24,662 nt of DNA from Schleiferiaceae bacterium (GCA_022424815.1 JAKMGS010000010.1:1-24662); one strand, 5' to 3'. Shown: positions 7,710-16,234, numbered from the stretch's first letter. The notes: a model not told the origin generated them from the letters alone. A program made the numbers and translations.

Positions 7710-8000
7710 ATGGCAAAGCGATTTGTGATCAAGGACTACAAGTCCATGACTCCAGACCTTATGGCGCTGCTGGTCGAAGCGTACCCTGACGGTTTCGAAT
7801 ACGACACCGAGTATTTTACCAATGCAAAAGGGGAGCGCGTGGAAGCTGTTCCACTGGAGACCGAGGATACAAAGTACTTGATTAAGGTCAGTACCACGTT
7901 AGTTCAAAAGTTCGAGGCCTACGAAGAGGACGAGGATGATAATGATTCGGATTCCGATGATTTTGATGCAGCAGAGGACGTAGAAGACGACGACCTTTAG
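7710..8000 (+). CDS. Small acidic protein of unknown function
   Basis: 96 residues in two parts: a compact basic-to-neutral head (about 1-70, beginning MAKRFVIKDYKSMTPDLM and containing YPDGFEYDTEYFTN and TEDTKYLIKVS) and an unbroken acidic tail (about 71-96, almost wholly D and E with a few S and N). There is no signal peptide or membrane segment. I believe homologues occur widely in Bacteroidota, but I know of no assigned function. The tail would suit a nucleic-acid mimic, a histone-like partner or a chaperone-type contact (speculation). It is 99 bases behind the deoxyhypusine-synthase-like gene and 12 bases before a secreted protein gene, so it probably shares a transcript with the latter. 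The ATG start is the first in frame after the gap. Confidence 0.75.
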   Translation: MAKRFVIKDYKSMTPDLMALLVEAYPDGFEYDTEYFTNAKGERVEAVPLETEDTKYLIKVSTTLVQKFEAYEEDEDDNDSDSDDFDAAEDVEDDDL

Positions 8001-8012
8001 TATTTTGGAGCC

Positions 8013-8687
8013 ATGATTCAACGCAGGCTCCTTCCTCTCATCGTTTTTGTATTGGCTATTGCTTCTGCATATGGCCAGAAAACCTCCACATTCATTCCGG
8101 AACCGGGTGAAGGCTTTTCATTTAATTCCTCTGCGCTGCTCGTGAGCGGAGCCCCTGAGGCGTTTTCGCCCGGTGCTATCGCCAACAGTCAAGAAATTCA
8201 CTTTATGCGCGACAATGTGTTCGGTATATCGCATTTTTCATGGGCATGGGGTGTGGGCTATAGTGCCCATTTTTATCAAGGCAATTTGCATTTGGATGTT
8301 AGTGAGGACGGTACCATGACGCCGGTATATCTTACTGGCAATGATCATTCAAACCGTTTCGCGACGGAATATGTCGACGGTACTGTTGAATTACGATACC
8401 GTGGTAATGTCAACAAAAAGGGCCGGTACAATCGACTATATGTAGGCGCCTTGTTTGGCTATCGAACAGATTCGTATTCTTATTACAAGGATCAAAACTA
8501 CCGAGTGAAATTCTACAACATCGCTGGGTTTAATCCGTACCGCTATGGTGTATATGCCAAGGCTGGGCGTGGGCCGGTTAATGTGTTTGGATTTTATGGA
8601 ATGAGCCCGTTGGTGGTCGACGGACCGTTGTTGGATACGTGGCAGGAGGCCCGTAGCCTAAATCTCGGATTGAGTATTACCCTTTAA
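8013..8687 (+). CDS. Secreted, probably outer-membrane beta-barrel protein, function unknown
   Basis: 224 residues with a clear signal peptide: MIQRR, a hydrophobic core LLPLIVFVLAIASA, then cleavage near AYGQ at about 20-22. The mature part has no further hydrophobic helix but is rich in alternating aromatic and small residues (FSWAWGVGYSAHFY, LRYRGN, RLYVGALFGYR) and ends LNLGLSITL, a pattern typical of outer-membrane strands. It looks like a small porin-like or OmpW/PorT-like barrel, but no family can be named. A GGAG sequence lies a few bases before the ATG, unusual for this phylum, and may help reinitiation after the acidic-protein gene 12 bases upstream. Base composition is more A+T-rich than the SUF genes. 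It ends directly against the DUF2480 gene on the other strand. Confidence 0.75.
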   Translation: MIQRRLLPLIVFVLAIASAYGQKTSTFIPEPGEGFSFNSSALLVSGAPEAFSPGAIANSQEIHFMRDNVFGISHFSWAWGVGYSAHFYQGNLHLDVSEDGTMTPVYLTGNDHSNRFATEYVDGTVELRYRGNVNKKGRYNRLYVGALFGYRTDSYSYYKDQNYRVKFYNIAGFNPYRYGVYAKAGRGPVNVFGFYGMSPLVVDGPLLDTWQEARSLNLGLSITL

Positions 8688-9185
8688 TTATTTCAACGGC
8701 ACAGCGCTACACGCTTCCCCATAGCTCACTTTTTTAGCGATGGGTTTGAGGTGTTGTATGGCTTGCACGTAAGCATCGCGAGGAATGCGTTTGTCCCCAC
8801 AACCTTTTAGGATGATGGGTTTACCTGCGAAGGTGCTGTAGTCTAATTTTCCCAAGACCTCTCTGAAGTACTGACTCCAGAACGTTTCTGAATTGGGCGC
8901 CCAAATACTTGCGATGCCCAGGTCAGCCAATCTGCTCGAGAGTAAGATAGGTGCCCAAGCGGGAAGGATCAGGTCTTCGTTGAGGTAGAGGCGTACTACG
9001 GCATTTTGGTACGCAGAGAAGTCGTGCGCTTTCAATGTGTTGCGAAAAGCTTCTTCACGAAGCAAGCCGCCTTCCACCAGGGTGCAAAGGTCCAGCTCCG
9101 CCGTGCGGGGCGGCAAGTAGTCCTCGAGATTGAAAGTGATCAGCGGACTTTGCGCGACCTTATTAATTATTTCCTTTTCGCTCAT
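8688..9185 (-). CDS. DUF2480 family protein
   Basis: 165-residue cytoplasmic protein of the DUF2480 family, found in Bacteroidota and without an assigned role. Recognised from its general layout, the segments LNEDLILPAWAPILLSSRLADLG and KPIILKGCGDKRIP (each in part conserved), and the C-terminal GEACSAVPL. Three cysteines are present: C34, C129 (GCGDK) and C159 (GEACS); the last two lie in the most family-like motifs. Its ATG directly abuts the HMG-CoA synthase stop codon with no spacer, so the two are co-transcribed. As I recall it, DUF2480 genes commonly sit next to SUF genes in flavobacteria, which would fit a link to iron-sulfur assembly (inference). It meets the secreted-protein gene tail to tail with no gap. 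Confidence 0.8.
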   Translation of the reverse strand: MSEKEIINKVAQSPLITFNLEDYLPPRTAELDLCTLVEGGLLREEAFRNTLKAHDFSAYQNAVVRLYLNEDLILPAWAPILLSSRLADLGIASIWAPNSETFWSQYFREVLGKLDYSTFAGKPIILKGCGDKRIPRDAYVQAIQHLKPIAKKVSYGEACSAVPLK

Positions 9186-10628
9186 CTAGGCGTTAAAGGT
9201 ATAATCTCTGTAGAATTCTTGGTTCTCTTCGGTGCGTAAACCTGTGAACACAAAACCTTTTTTGTACGGCGTGATGGCCCTATCTAGGCGTTCATTGTGC
9301 CAATTCTCATACGTTTCGAAGCTCACCGCGGTTCGGTTTTCGAGGGAATTGAAGAGGTCTAAATAGGCCACCTTATTCCAACCCTTTTCCACCGTGCCTT
9401 GGAATACCTTGGCCTTAGACCCCGAGCCGTAGCCCATGAATCCTATGGTGTTTCCTTCGATGTTTTGTCCTTTATCTGCAGCATCACAGAGGGTGCTCAA
9501 AAGTCCCATGAAGATGGAAGCGGTGTACATATTTCCGATGAGGCTTGAGGCGCGTTCTGCCGGCGCAAGGGCCTTGGCAACATAGGCGCGGTAGTAATCA
9601 CTCTTTGAGAAAGCGCGAACCCATTCCTTGGCTTCGGCTTTGTCGGCAGGCATATCACTGCCCATAACCTCGACGACTTCGTTCCACTTGTTGTTGGCCT
9701 TCATCCAATCTAGGTAGAAGTTCACCAACATGCGACGGCCTTGAAAGGCGTAGGGTAGGTGCATGACCACTTTATCCCAATCCAGAGCGGGATTGGTATT
9801 GACCTTGGTGCCGAAATTTGCCAATGCTTCTTTGATACGGCTCACATAGGCAAAGTTGCTGTATTGTCCGTCGAAAACAGGTTCCTCGACGTAGCTGCGA
9901 AGCATGGTGTTCCCGCCCCAGAAACCGTTAGAGCTTGCAAGTTTTTCTTGTGCCTCTTCTTCGCTGAGTTCGACGCCCAAAAGTTTGGCGGCCTCGGCGA
10001 GAAGCGCTGCTTTGGAAAAGGTGCGACGTGGCTTGAAGAAATCGCGTTCCCCTTTCGTAGCCACGCCTACATGAGGGTCTATGCTGATCATATCTGGGTT
10101 GGTGCGAACGGCCAGGGCAACAGAGCCAGCGCCTTGTGTATATTCCCCAGAACTGCCAAGGTCGTATTTGGCCAAATCAGAGGCGACAACAATGGCAACT
10201 TTATCTGGATTTTGTGCTGCCCAAAGGCAGGCGTTTTCTAGGGCGTCAACGGCGCTTACACAGGCAAAGATCATGTCGACGGCATCTACATTGCGCAGAC
10301 AATCGGCCCCGTGTTTAGCCGATAATTGGGTCTCCACCAAATCCAAAATATAGGTAGCCGTTGGCTTTGCGCTATCTAGGGCACTTTCGGTTCCTAGGTA
10401 TAAGCGACCTATGGTAGAGGGGTGGATGTTTTCAGATTGGATCAGGCGTAAAACGGCATTAGCTCCCATAGTGGCAGCATCCTCGTCGACATCCGGGAAA
10501 GACATCGAGGTTAGACCCAATCCTTTGTTGAGTTTTGCGTATTCAATATCGCGCGCATTGGCTAGGGCTTCAATGGGCAAATACTGCGTAGGGACGTAGT
10601 AGGAAATGGCGTGTATACCAACTTTCAT
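9186..10628 (-). CDS. Hydroxymethylglutaryl-CoA synthase
   Basis: Condenses acetyl-CoA with acetoacetyl-CoA to HMG-CoA, the entry into the mevalonate route to isoprenoids. It has 480 residues, longer than the about 390 of Gram-positive enzymes and nearer the eukaryotic size. Thiolase-fold marks are MKVGIHAISYYVP at the N-terminus, E81 in YLGTESALDSAK (general base), C123 in IFACVSAV (acylated cysteine), GEYTQGAGSVALAV, H290 in VMHLPYAFQ, and SSLIGNMYTASIFMGLLS near 361-378. The cysteine motif differs from the eukaryotic NACYGGT, but the triad is complete. It is separated from the SUF operon by 109 bases and is followed at once by DUF2480. Start ATG at 10628. Confidence 0.92.
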   Translation of the reverse strand: MKVGIHAISYYVPTQYLPIEALANARDIEYAKLNKGLGLTSMSFPDVDEDAATMGANAVLRLIQSENIHPSTIGRLYLGTESALDSAKPTATYILDLVETQLSAKHGADCLRNVDAVDMIFACVSAVDALENACLWAAQNPDKVAIVVASDLAKYDLGSSGEYTQGAGSVALAVRTNPDMISIDPHVGVATKGERDFFKPRRTFSKAALLAEAAKLLGVELSEEEAQEKLASSNGFWGGNTMLRSYVEEPVFDGQYSNFAYVSRIKEALANFGTKVNTNPALDWDKVVMHLPYAFQGRRMLVNFYLDWMKANNKWNEVVEVMGSDMPADKAEAKEWVRAFSKSDYYRAYVAKALAPAERASSLIGNMYTASIFMGLLSTLCDAADKGQNIEGNTIGFMGYGSGSKAKVFQGTVEKGWNKVAYLDLFNSLENRTAVSFETYENWHNERLDRAITPYKKGFVFTGLRTEENQEFYRDYTFNA

Positions 10629-10663
10629 AAGGCGGTGTTCTGTGTTGTGTTTCTTGCGCTAAA

Positions 10664-10682
10664 AGCCACAAAAGAAGCGGCT
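10664..10682 (-). terminator. Weak candidate terminator after the SUF operon
   Basis: On the minus strand AGCCGC and GTGGCT form a 6-bp stem with one G-T pair around a seven-base loop, followed by only four T. It lies between the last SUF gene and HMG-CoA synthase. The short T run makes it a poor terminator, and partial read-through from SUF into the downstream genes is possible. Confidence 0.3.
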
Positions 10683-10737
10683 AAGTAACGAATACCTAAC
10701 CATTTTGTGCGGTAAAGGTTTGGATTTTGGCTTTTTT

Positions 10738-11070
10738 TTAGAGAATCCCTAATTCGAGTTTGGCTTCCTCGCTCATCATGTCTTTATCCCAAGGAGGATC
10801 GAAGGTGATTTCCACCTCGACATCGCGAACTGAATCCAATGATCTCGACTTTTCCTTCACCTCTTGCGGAAGGCTCTCTGCCACTGGGCAGTTGGGCGAG
10901 GTGAGGGTCATGAGAATGTGAACGTCGCGCTTTGTACTGACTTGGACGTCATAGATCAACCCCAACTGGTAGATGTCTACTGGAATTTCTGGATCGAAAA
11001 TGGTGCAAAGGACGCCAACGACTTCCTCACCGATCTTTTGCATCTCTGCTCTGCTCAATTCTTCACTCAT
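10738..11070 (-). CDS. sufT: SUF-associated MIP18/DUF59 protein (SufT-like)
   Basis: 110-residue DUF59 (MIP18-like, PaaD-like) protein, a helper in delivering or maturing iron-sulfur clusters. The hallmark motif TLTSPNCPVAESLP holds the reactive cysteine (C81 by count), and the C-terminus EITFDPPWDKDMMSEEAKLELGIL is typical of SUF-linked members, seen here in two parts either side of the DPPW turn. The N-terminal FDPEIPVDIYQLGLIYDV is equally characteristic. It lies 14 bases behind sufE and is the last gene of the SUF operon. Bacterial SufT proteins are known to matter most when demand for clusters is high. Start ATG at 11070. Confidence 0.88.
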   Translation of the reverse strand: MSEELSRAEMQKIGEEVVGVLCTIFDPEIPVDIYQLGLIYDVQVSTKRDVHILMTLTSPNCPVAESLPQEVKEKSRSLDSVRDVEVEITFDPPWDKDMMSEEAKLELGIL

Positions 11071-11084
11071 GATTTCATGTATAC

Positions 11085-11495
11085 CTAAGCAAATGCTAAG
11101 GCGTAAATTTTCATTTGTTTGATCATACTCATTAAGCCGTTTGCTCGTGTCGGGCTGAGGTGATCTTTTAGTCCTATTTCCTCGATGAAACCGAGCTCGG
11201 CTTGGGCAATGTCTGCCGCCGGCTGCTCGTCGAAAACATCAATAAGCATGGCCACGATTCCCTTGGCGATGATGGCATCGGCATCGGCCCAAAACTTTAC
11301 GTCATCGCCTTGCTTTTCTGCCTTAAGCCAAACCTTGCTTTGACAGCCCTGTACCAAGAGGTCTTCCTGCTTGTCTTGGTCGCTCAGTGGTTTCAAGCTT
11401 TTACCCATTTCGATGATGTGGTTGTACTTGTCCATCCAATCGTCGAAGAAGGCAAACTCGTCTACTAGCGCGGCTTGTTTTTCACTTATGGTCAT
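11085..11495 (-). CDS. sufE: SufE cysteine desulfurase partner
   Basis: Accepts persulfide sulfur from SufS and passes it to the SufBCD scaffold. 136 residues from the ATG at 11495; an earlier in-frame TTG at 11501 is less likely. With this start the acceptor cysteine is C51 in LVQGCQSKVWL, the same number as in E. coli SufE. The C-terminal GLKDHLSPTRANGLMSMI is the family signature. It lies 10 bases behind sufS and 14 before the SufT-like gene, so all are on one transcript. No SufU is present; SufE is the only sulfur acceptor seen. Confidence 0.94.
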   Translation of the reverse strand: MTISEKQAALVDEFAFFDDWMDKYNHIIEMGKSLKPLSDQDKQEDLLVQGCQSKVWLKAEKQGDDVKFWADADAIIAKGIVAMLIDVFDEQPAADIAQAELGFIEEIGLKDHLSPTRANGLMSMIKQMKIYALAFA

Positions 11496-11505
11496 AGGCA
11501 ATGGT

Positions 11506-12723
11506 TTATCGCAACATGTTTACGGCACGATCTAAAGCGGCCTTGAACAGGTCGATTTCTTCTTTGGTATTGTACATCGCAAAACTTGCGCGGGCGGTGC
11601 CTGCAATGCAGAATTGGTCCATAATAGGCTGCGTACAGTGCTGTCCAGTGCGAACGGCAATGCCTTGCTGATCGAGCAATACTCCTAAATCGTACGGGTG
11701 AGTCCCGTCGACAAGGAAGCTCAACACGCTCGCTTTGTGGTCCGCCGTTCCGATAATCCTGAAACCTTCAATGCTACTCAAGATTTCCGTCGCATAGTCG
11801 AGCAACTCCGCTTCATGTTTGGCGATGGCATCGATGCCGATGCTGTTCATGAACTTCAATGCGGCGCCGAAACCGATCACGCCTTCGATATGTGGTGTCC
11901 CCGCCTCAAACTTGTGTGGAATCTCTGCGTAGGTACTCTTCTCTAGGGTCACCGTAGCAATCATTTCACCACCACCTTGGTAGGGAGGGAGGGCTTCGAG
12001 TCGCTCGCGTTTGCCGTAGAGCACACCCAATCCGGTAGGCCCATACATTTTGTGCGAGGCCAGGGTGAAAAAGTCCACATCCCATTCTAGTACATCCACC
12101 ATGGCGTGTGGCCCACTCTGTGCGCCATCCACCAGGGTCCAAGCTCCGACCGCCTTGGCACGTGCTAAAATGGTGCTCACTGGGTTGATGGTGCCCAGGG
12201 AATTTGAGATGTGATTGAAGGCCACCATGACCGTGTGTTCGTCGATGATGTCCTCTAATGAATGCAGGACGAGTTCCCCTTTTTCGTTGATGGGAATGTA
12301 GCGCAAGGTTGCCCCAGTGCGTTCACACAGCATCTGCCATGGCACGATGTTGCTATGGTGCTCAAGGGCGGTGATCACCACATTTTGGTGTGGTTTGATC
12401 AAGGCACCCATACCGAAAGCAACGGTATTGATACTGTCGGTAATGCCTCGCGTAAAGATGATCTCAGCGGCTTCCCGCGCACCGATGTGTGCACGTACTT
12501 GTTCCCGTACCGCCTCCATGGCATCCGTTGCACGCTGGCTCAGGGTGTGGACGCCGCGGTGCACGTTGGCGTTGTCGTTGTAGTAATAATGACTGATGGC
12601 ATCGACCACGGCTTTTGGCTTCTGCGCGGTGGCAGCATTGTCCAAATACACCAAGGGTCTCCCGTGGACTTGTTGGTCCAGGATGGGGAATTGGGATCGG
12701 ATGTAGTCGATATCGTAGGCCAT
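11506..12723 (-). CDS. sufS: SufS cysteine desulfurase
   Basis: PLP enzyme that removes sulfur from cysteine, leaving alanine and an enzyme persulfide. It has 405 residues, the usual length. Marks in order are YLDNAATAQKP at 26-36, EHHSNIVPWQ at 121-130 with the PLP-stacking histidine, VDGAQSGPH at 198-206, the PLP lysine K225 in SHKMYGPTG, and the catalytic C363 in RTGQHCTQP. The RxGxHC setting marks group II (SufS/CsdA) rather than IscS. Its ATG shares a base with the sufD stop codon (TAATG), so the genes are coupled. Confidence 0.96.
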   Translation of the reverse strand: MAYDIDYIRSQFPILDQQVHGRPLVYLDNAATAQKPKAVVDAISHYYYNDNANVHRGVHTLSQRATDAMEAVREQVRAHIGAREAAEIIFTRGITDSINTVAFGMGALIKPHQNVVITALEHHSNIVPWQMLCERTGATLRYIPINEKGELVLHSLEDIIDEHTVMVAFNHISNSLGTINPVSTILARAKAVGAWTLVDGAQSGPHAMVDVLEWDVDFFTLASHKMYGPTGLGVLYGKRERLEALPPYQGGGEMIATVTLEKSTYAEIPHKFEAGTPHIEGVIGFGAALKFMNSIGIDAIAKHEAELLDYATEILSSIEGFRIIGTADHKASVLSFLVDGTHPYDLGVLLDQQGIAVRTGQHCTQPIMDQFCIAGTARASFAMYNTKEEIDLFKAALDRAVNMLR

Positions 12724-14042
12724 TATAGGGCGAATTCCAAGTTGATGCCGAGCTTATCAGCGATGACGCGGTTCAAGCGTTTTTCTAGCTGTGGAATCTT
12801 CACGTATTCCAAGGCGTCTGAAGCAAAGGCATAGGTCATCAAACCTTCCGCCTCTTTCTTTGGAATACCGCGCGAGCGTAAGTAGAACAAGGCGTTTTTG
12901 TCTAATTGGCCAATGGTACAACCGTGTGAACACTTCACATCGTCTGCAAAAATCTCGAGTTGAGGTTTTGTATCCACCTTCGCACGTTCGCTCAACAAAA
13001 TATTGTCGTTCTGCTGGAAGGCATTGGTCTTTTGCGCCTTCTGACGCACCATCACTTTGCCGTTGAACACGCCGTGGCTATTGCCGAGGTAAATGCCTTT
13101 GTACAACTCGCGGCTGTAACAATTTGGCTCGCGGTGGTCCACCAAGGTGTGGTGATCCACGGTTTGTCCATCGTCAATGATGGTCACCCCGTCCATGTGG
13201 CTCTCGGTATGTTCGCCGTCAGCGTAGAAGTGTAGGTTATTACGGACCAATTTTCCTCCGAAGGTGTACGTACCCACGTGCACGTTACTGCCGCGCTCTT
13301 GCACCACGTGGGTGTTGTCGACGAGGGAAGCGTGGAGCGCGTCGTTTTGCACCTTGTAGTAACTCACGCGAGCATCGATAGCCGCAAAGACTTCACTGAC
13401 AAAATTTGTGAAGTTTGGCTGGGTACCAATGTTTTGGTGACGCTCTACAATTTGCACCTCAGCATTTTGTTCCACAATGATGAGGTTGCGGTTCTGGGCA
13501 AAGGCCGGACCGTTCTCATCGGTAGTGAGGTATAAAATTTCGATCGGCTTATCTACGGTTTGGTTGCGCTTGATGCGTACAAAGGCACCATCATCTGCAA
13601 AGGCAGTATTCAGGTCCACAAAGGTGGTGCCTTCTGGTGCCGCTTTGCCGAGGTAATCGCCAATGACCTCTGGGTACTTGTTCAAGGCCGCCGCGAAGGT
13701 GCAGATATCAAAGCTTTGATGCGTGCTTTCGCTTAACCAAGAGCTGTACTTGCCGTTGATAAAGACAAGCTTGTAGGTATCGAGGTCGCTCAAAAGGTAT
13801 TTCTTGATGTCGGCAAAAGACACGGCATCATCCCCTTTAAGTAGGATGCGGTAATCTTGCTTGAGTACCGGCTTTAGGTTGGTGTACTTCCACTCTTCGT
13901 CTCTCGTGGTAGGGAAGCCTTGTTGCTCGAAGCGGTCCATGGCTTTTTTGCGCAAGGACACGACACCGAGGTTGCGGCTCCCGTTGAGCTGTGATTCAGC
14001 AACGAGGAATGAAGAGAGTAAATCTTGTGCTAAATCTGTCAT
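12723..14042 (-). CDS. sufD: SufD, scaffold complex subunit
   Basis: Subunit of the SufBC2D complex that assembles iron-sulfur clusters with SufC as ATPase. 439 residues from the ATG at 14042; the frame is open further upstream, but this start overlaps the sufC stop as ATGA, the standard coupling arrangement. Marks are RDEEWKYTNLKP at about 35-46, the beta-helix middle, and near the C-terminus KCSHGCTIGQLD, whose histidine corresponds to E. coli SufD H360 at the cluster site, then LFYLRSRGIPKKEAEGLM. It shares one base with sufS. Less conserved than SufB, as is usual. Confidence 0.94.
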   Translation of the reverse strand: MTDLAQDLLSSFLVAESQLNGSRNLGVVSLRKKAMDRFEQQGFPTTRDEEWKYTNLKPVLKQDYRILLKGDDAVSFADIKKYLLSDLDTYKLVFINGKYSSWLSESTHQSFDICTFAAALNKYPEVIGDYLGKAAPEGTTFVDLNTAFADDGAFVRIKRNQTVDKPIEILYLTTDENGPAFAQNRNLIIVEQNAEVQIVERHQNIGTQPNFTNFVSEVFAAIDARVSYYKVQNDALHASLVDNTHVVQERGSNVHVGTYTFGGKLVRNNLHFYADGEHTESHMDGVTIIDDGQTVDHHTLVDHREPNCYSRELYKGIYLGNSHGVFNGKVMVRQKAQKTNAFQQNDNILLSERAKVDTKPQLEIFADDVKCSHGCTIGQLDKNALFYLRSRGIPKKEAEGLMTYAFASDALEYVKIPQLEKRLNRVIADKLGINLEFAL

Positions 14043-14788
14043 GCGTTTTCTGCCTTGATCCAATCGTATCCGCGTTCTTCGAGTTCATGGGCCAATTCTG
14101 GTCCGCCACTCTTCACGATTTTACCCTGATAGAGTACGTGTACATAATCCGGTTTGATGTAGTCGAGCAAACGTTGGTAGTGCGTGATGACCACCACGGC
14201 GTTGTCTTTGCTGCGAAGCTTGTTCACACCATTTGCGACAATGCGAAGGGCGTCGATGTCCAAACCAGAATCTGTTTCATCTAGGATGGCCAATTTTGGT
14301 TCGAGCATCGCCATTTGGAATATCTCGTTGCGCTTTTTCTCACCACCAGAGAATCCTTCGTTCAAGCTGCGGCTCAGGTAGCTCTTGTCCATTTCTAGCA
14401 AGGCACTCTTCTCACGCATCTTAGCCAACATCTCGCGGGCTTCCATGGGCTCTTGGCCACGGCCTTTACGGCTTTCGTTGATGGCAGTTTTGATGAAGTT
14501 GCTCACGGTTACCCCTGGAATTTCAACCGGGTATTGGAAGCTCAAGAAGATGCCTTTGTGGGCACGCTCTTCTGGATCGAGGTCCAAGAGGTCTTCGCCG
14601 TCGAAGTCGATGGCGCCGTCGGTTACTTCGTAATCTTCACGGCCCGCGATGACGCTGCTCAATGTCGATTTACCTGAACCGTTGGGTCCCATGATGGCAT
14701 GTACTTCGCCAGCATTGATTTCTAGGTTAATGCCCTTGAGGATTTGGTTATCTTCTATCTGGGCTTTGAGGTCTTTGATTTTTAGCAT
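14039..14788 (-). CDS. sufC: SufC, ABC-type ATPase of the SUF complex
   Basis: Cytosolic ABC ATPase that drives SufBC2D. 249 residues with a full nucleotide-binding set: Walker A GPNGSGKST at 34-42, signature FSGGEKKRNE at 146-155, Walker B LAILDETDSGLD beginning at 167, and the switch histidine in VVVITHYQRLL. The signature SGGEKKR and ETDSGLD sequences are specific to SufC among ABC proteins. Four bases separate it from sufB and four overlap sufD. ATG at 14788. Confidence 0.97.
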   Translation of the reverse strand: MLKIKDLKAQIEDNQILKGINLEINAGEVHAIMGPNGSGKSTLSSVIAGREDYEVTDGAIDFDGEDLLDLDPEERAHKGIFLSFQYPVEIPGVTVSNFIKTAINESRKGRGQEPMEAREMLAKMREKSALLEMDKSYLSRSLNEGFSGGEKKRNEIFQMAMLEPKLAILDETDSGLDIDALRIVANGVNKLRSKDNAVVVITHYQRLLDYIKPDYVHVLYQGKIVKSGGPELAHELEERGYDWIKAENA

Positions 14789-14792
14789 GATC

Positions 14793-16229
14793 TTATCCTA
14801 CGGAACCCTCCAGCGAGACCTCCAATAGTTTTTGTGCTTCTACGGCAAACTCCATAGGAAGCTGGTTGAGTACTTCTTTACAATAGCCATTGACGATGAG
14901 GGCGATGGCTTCTTCGGTTCCAATACCGCGCTGGTTACAATAGAATAATTGGTCCTCACCAATCTTCGAAGTGGTCGCCTCATGCTCAATCTGAGCCGTC
15001 GGGTGTTGCGCTTCGATGTACGGGAAGGTGTGCGCGCCACATTGATCGCCCATCAATAGGGAATCACATTGGCTGAAGTTTCTGGCGTTTTCGGCACGAG
15101 CACCGACGCGAACGAGTCCGCGGTAGCTGTTGTGGCTTTTACCGGCACTTATTCCTTTAGAGATGATGGTGCTCTTGGTGTTTTTGCCCAAGTGGATCAT
15201 CTTCGTTCCGGTATCGGCTTGCTGGTATTTGTTGGTCACCGCTACGCTGTAGAATTCACCGACACTGTGGTCACCTTTCAAAATACAAGAAGGGTATTTC
15301 CAAGTGACGGCGGATCCGGTTTCTACTTGGGTCCAGCTAATCTTCGCATTGCGCTCACACAAACCGCGCTTGGTCACAAAGTTGAATACCCCACCTTTTC
15401 CTTCGGCGTCGCCAGGGTACCAGTTTTGTACGGTGCTGTATTTGATTTCGGCATCGTCCATAGCGACGAGTTCGACCACCGCTGCGTGTAGCTGGTTTTC
15501 ATCGCGTGAAGGTGCTGTACATCCTTCGAGGTAGCTCACGTACGATCCTGCATCGGCGACGACGAGTGTGCGCTCGAATTGGCCCGTACCGGCCTCATTA
15601 ATTCTAAAATAGGTGCTCAATTCCATCGGACAACGTACCCCTTTTGGGATGTAACAGAATGACCCGTCGGTGAAGACGGCACTGTTCAGTGCTGCGTAGA
15701 AATTATCGCGTTTCGGAACGATGGTTCCAAGGTGTTTACGCACCAATTCTGGGTGCTCCTGAATGGCCTCGCTCATCGAACAGAAGATGATGCCCTTTTC
15801 CGCCAACGTCTTTTTAAAAGTGGTGGCAACAGAAACGGAATCCACTACCACGTCCATGGCGACACCGCTCAATCGCTTTTGCTCGTCTAGGCTAATACCC
15901 AAACGTTCAAAGGTTTTGAGGAGCTCCGGATCCACTTCGTCCAAACTGTCCAATTCTTTCTTCTGCTTTGGGGCGCTGTAGTAAGATATCGCTTGGAAAT
16001 CCGGCTTTGTATAGGTCACATTCGGCCATTCCGGTTCCTCCATCTCGTTCCAAATACGGAACGCGTCCAAACGCCATTCCAACATCCAGTCCGGCTCGTT
16101 TTTCTTGGCACTGATTATGCGAATGACCTCCTCGTTCAAACCGGGAGGTACCTTGTCGCTCTCAATATCCGTCGTAAAGCCGTACTTATAGTCGGAGGCG
16201 GTGATTTCGTCTAAGATTTCGTCACTCAT
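14793..16229 (-). CDS. sufB: SufB, iron-sulfur scaffold subunit
   Basis: Core scaffold on which clusters form in SufBC2D. 478 residues from the ATG at 16229, which lies five bases behind sufA; a longer in-frame extension to 16259 would overlap sufA and adds residues unlike SufB. Marks are SDYKYGF near the N-terminus, GVRCPMELSTYFRIN, YLEGCTAPSRDENQLHAA, SWTQVETGSAVTWKYPS, NFSQCDSLLMGDQCGAH with the conserved cluster or persulfide cysteine (C388), and EHEATTSKIGEDQLFYC. These are the most conserved SufB blocks and all are intact. Confidence 0.96.
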   Translation of the reverse strand: MSDEILDEITASDYKYGFTTDIESDKVPPGLNEEVIRIISAKKNEPDWMLEWRLDAFRIWNEMEEPEWPNVTYTKPDFQAISYYSAPKQKKELDSLDEVDPELLKTFERLGISLDEQKRLSGVAMDVVVDSVSVATTFKKTLAEKGIIFCSMSEAIQEHPELVRKHLGTIVPKRDNFYAALNSAVFTDGSFCYIPKGVRCPMELSTYFRINEAGTGQFERTLVVADAGSYVSYLEGCTAPSRDENQLHAAVVELVAMDDAEIKYSTVQNWYPGDAEGKGGVFNFVTKRGLCERNAKISWTQVETGSAVTWKYPSCILKGDHSVGEFYSVAVTNKYQQADTGTKMIHLGKNTKSTIISKGISAGKSHNSYRGLVRVGARAENARNFSQCDSLLMGDQCGAHTFPYIEAQHPTAQIEHEATTSKIGEDQLFYCNQRGIGTEEAIALIVNGYCKEVLNQLPMEFAVEAQKLLEVSLEGSVG

Positions 16230-16234
16230 AGGGG

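Noticed and set aside
9759..10241. Plus-strand open frame of 160 codons inside HMG-CoA synthase
   Set aside because: It lies wholly antisense to a complete enzyme gene with all catalytic residues, and shows no promoter or domain.
10661..10738. Long-range match of AAAAGCCA and TGGCTTTT between the SUF operon and HMG-CoA synthase
   Set aside because: The arms are about fifty bases apart and one is a homopolymer edge; likely chance. The closer hairpin at 10664-10682 is listed instead at low confidence.
13278..13535. Short plus-strand frames across sufB, sufC, sufD and sufS
   Set aside because: All lie antisense to the coupled SUF genes, none has recognisable protein features, and none has a promoter.
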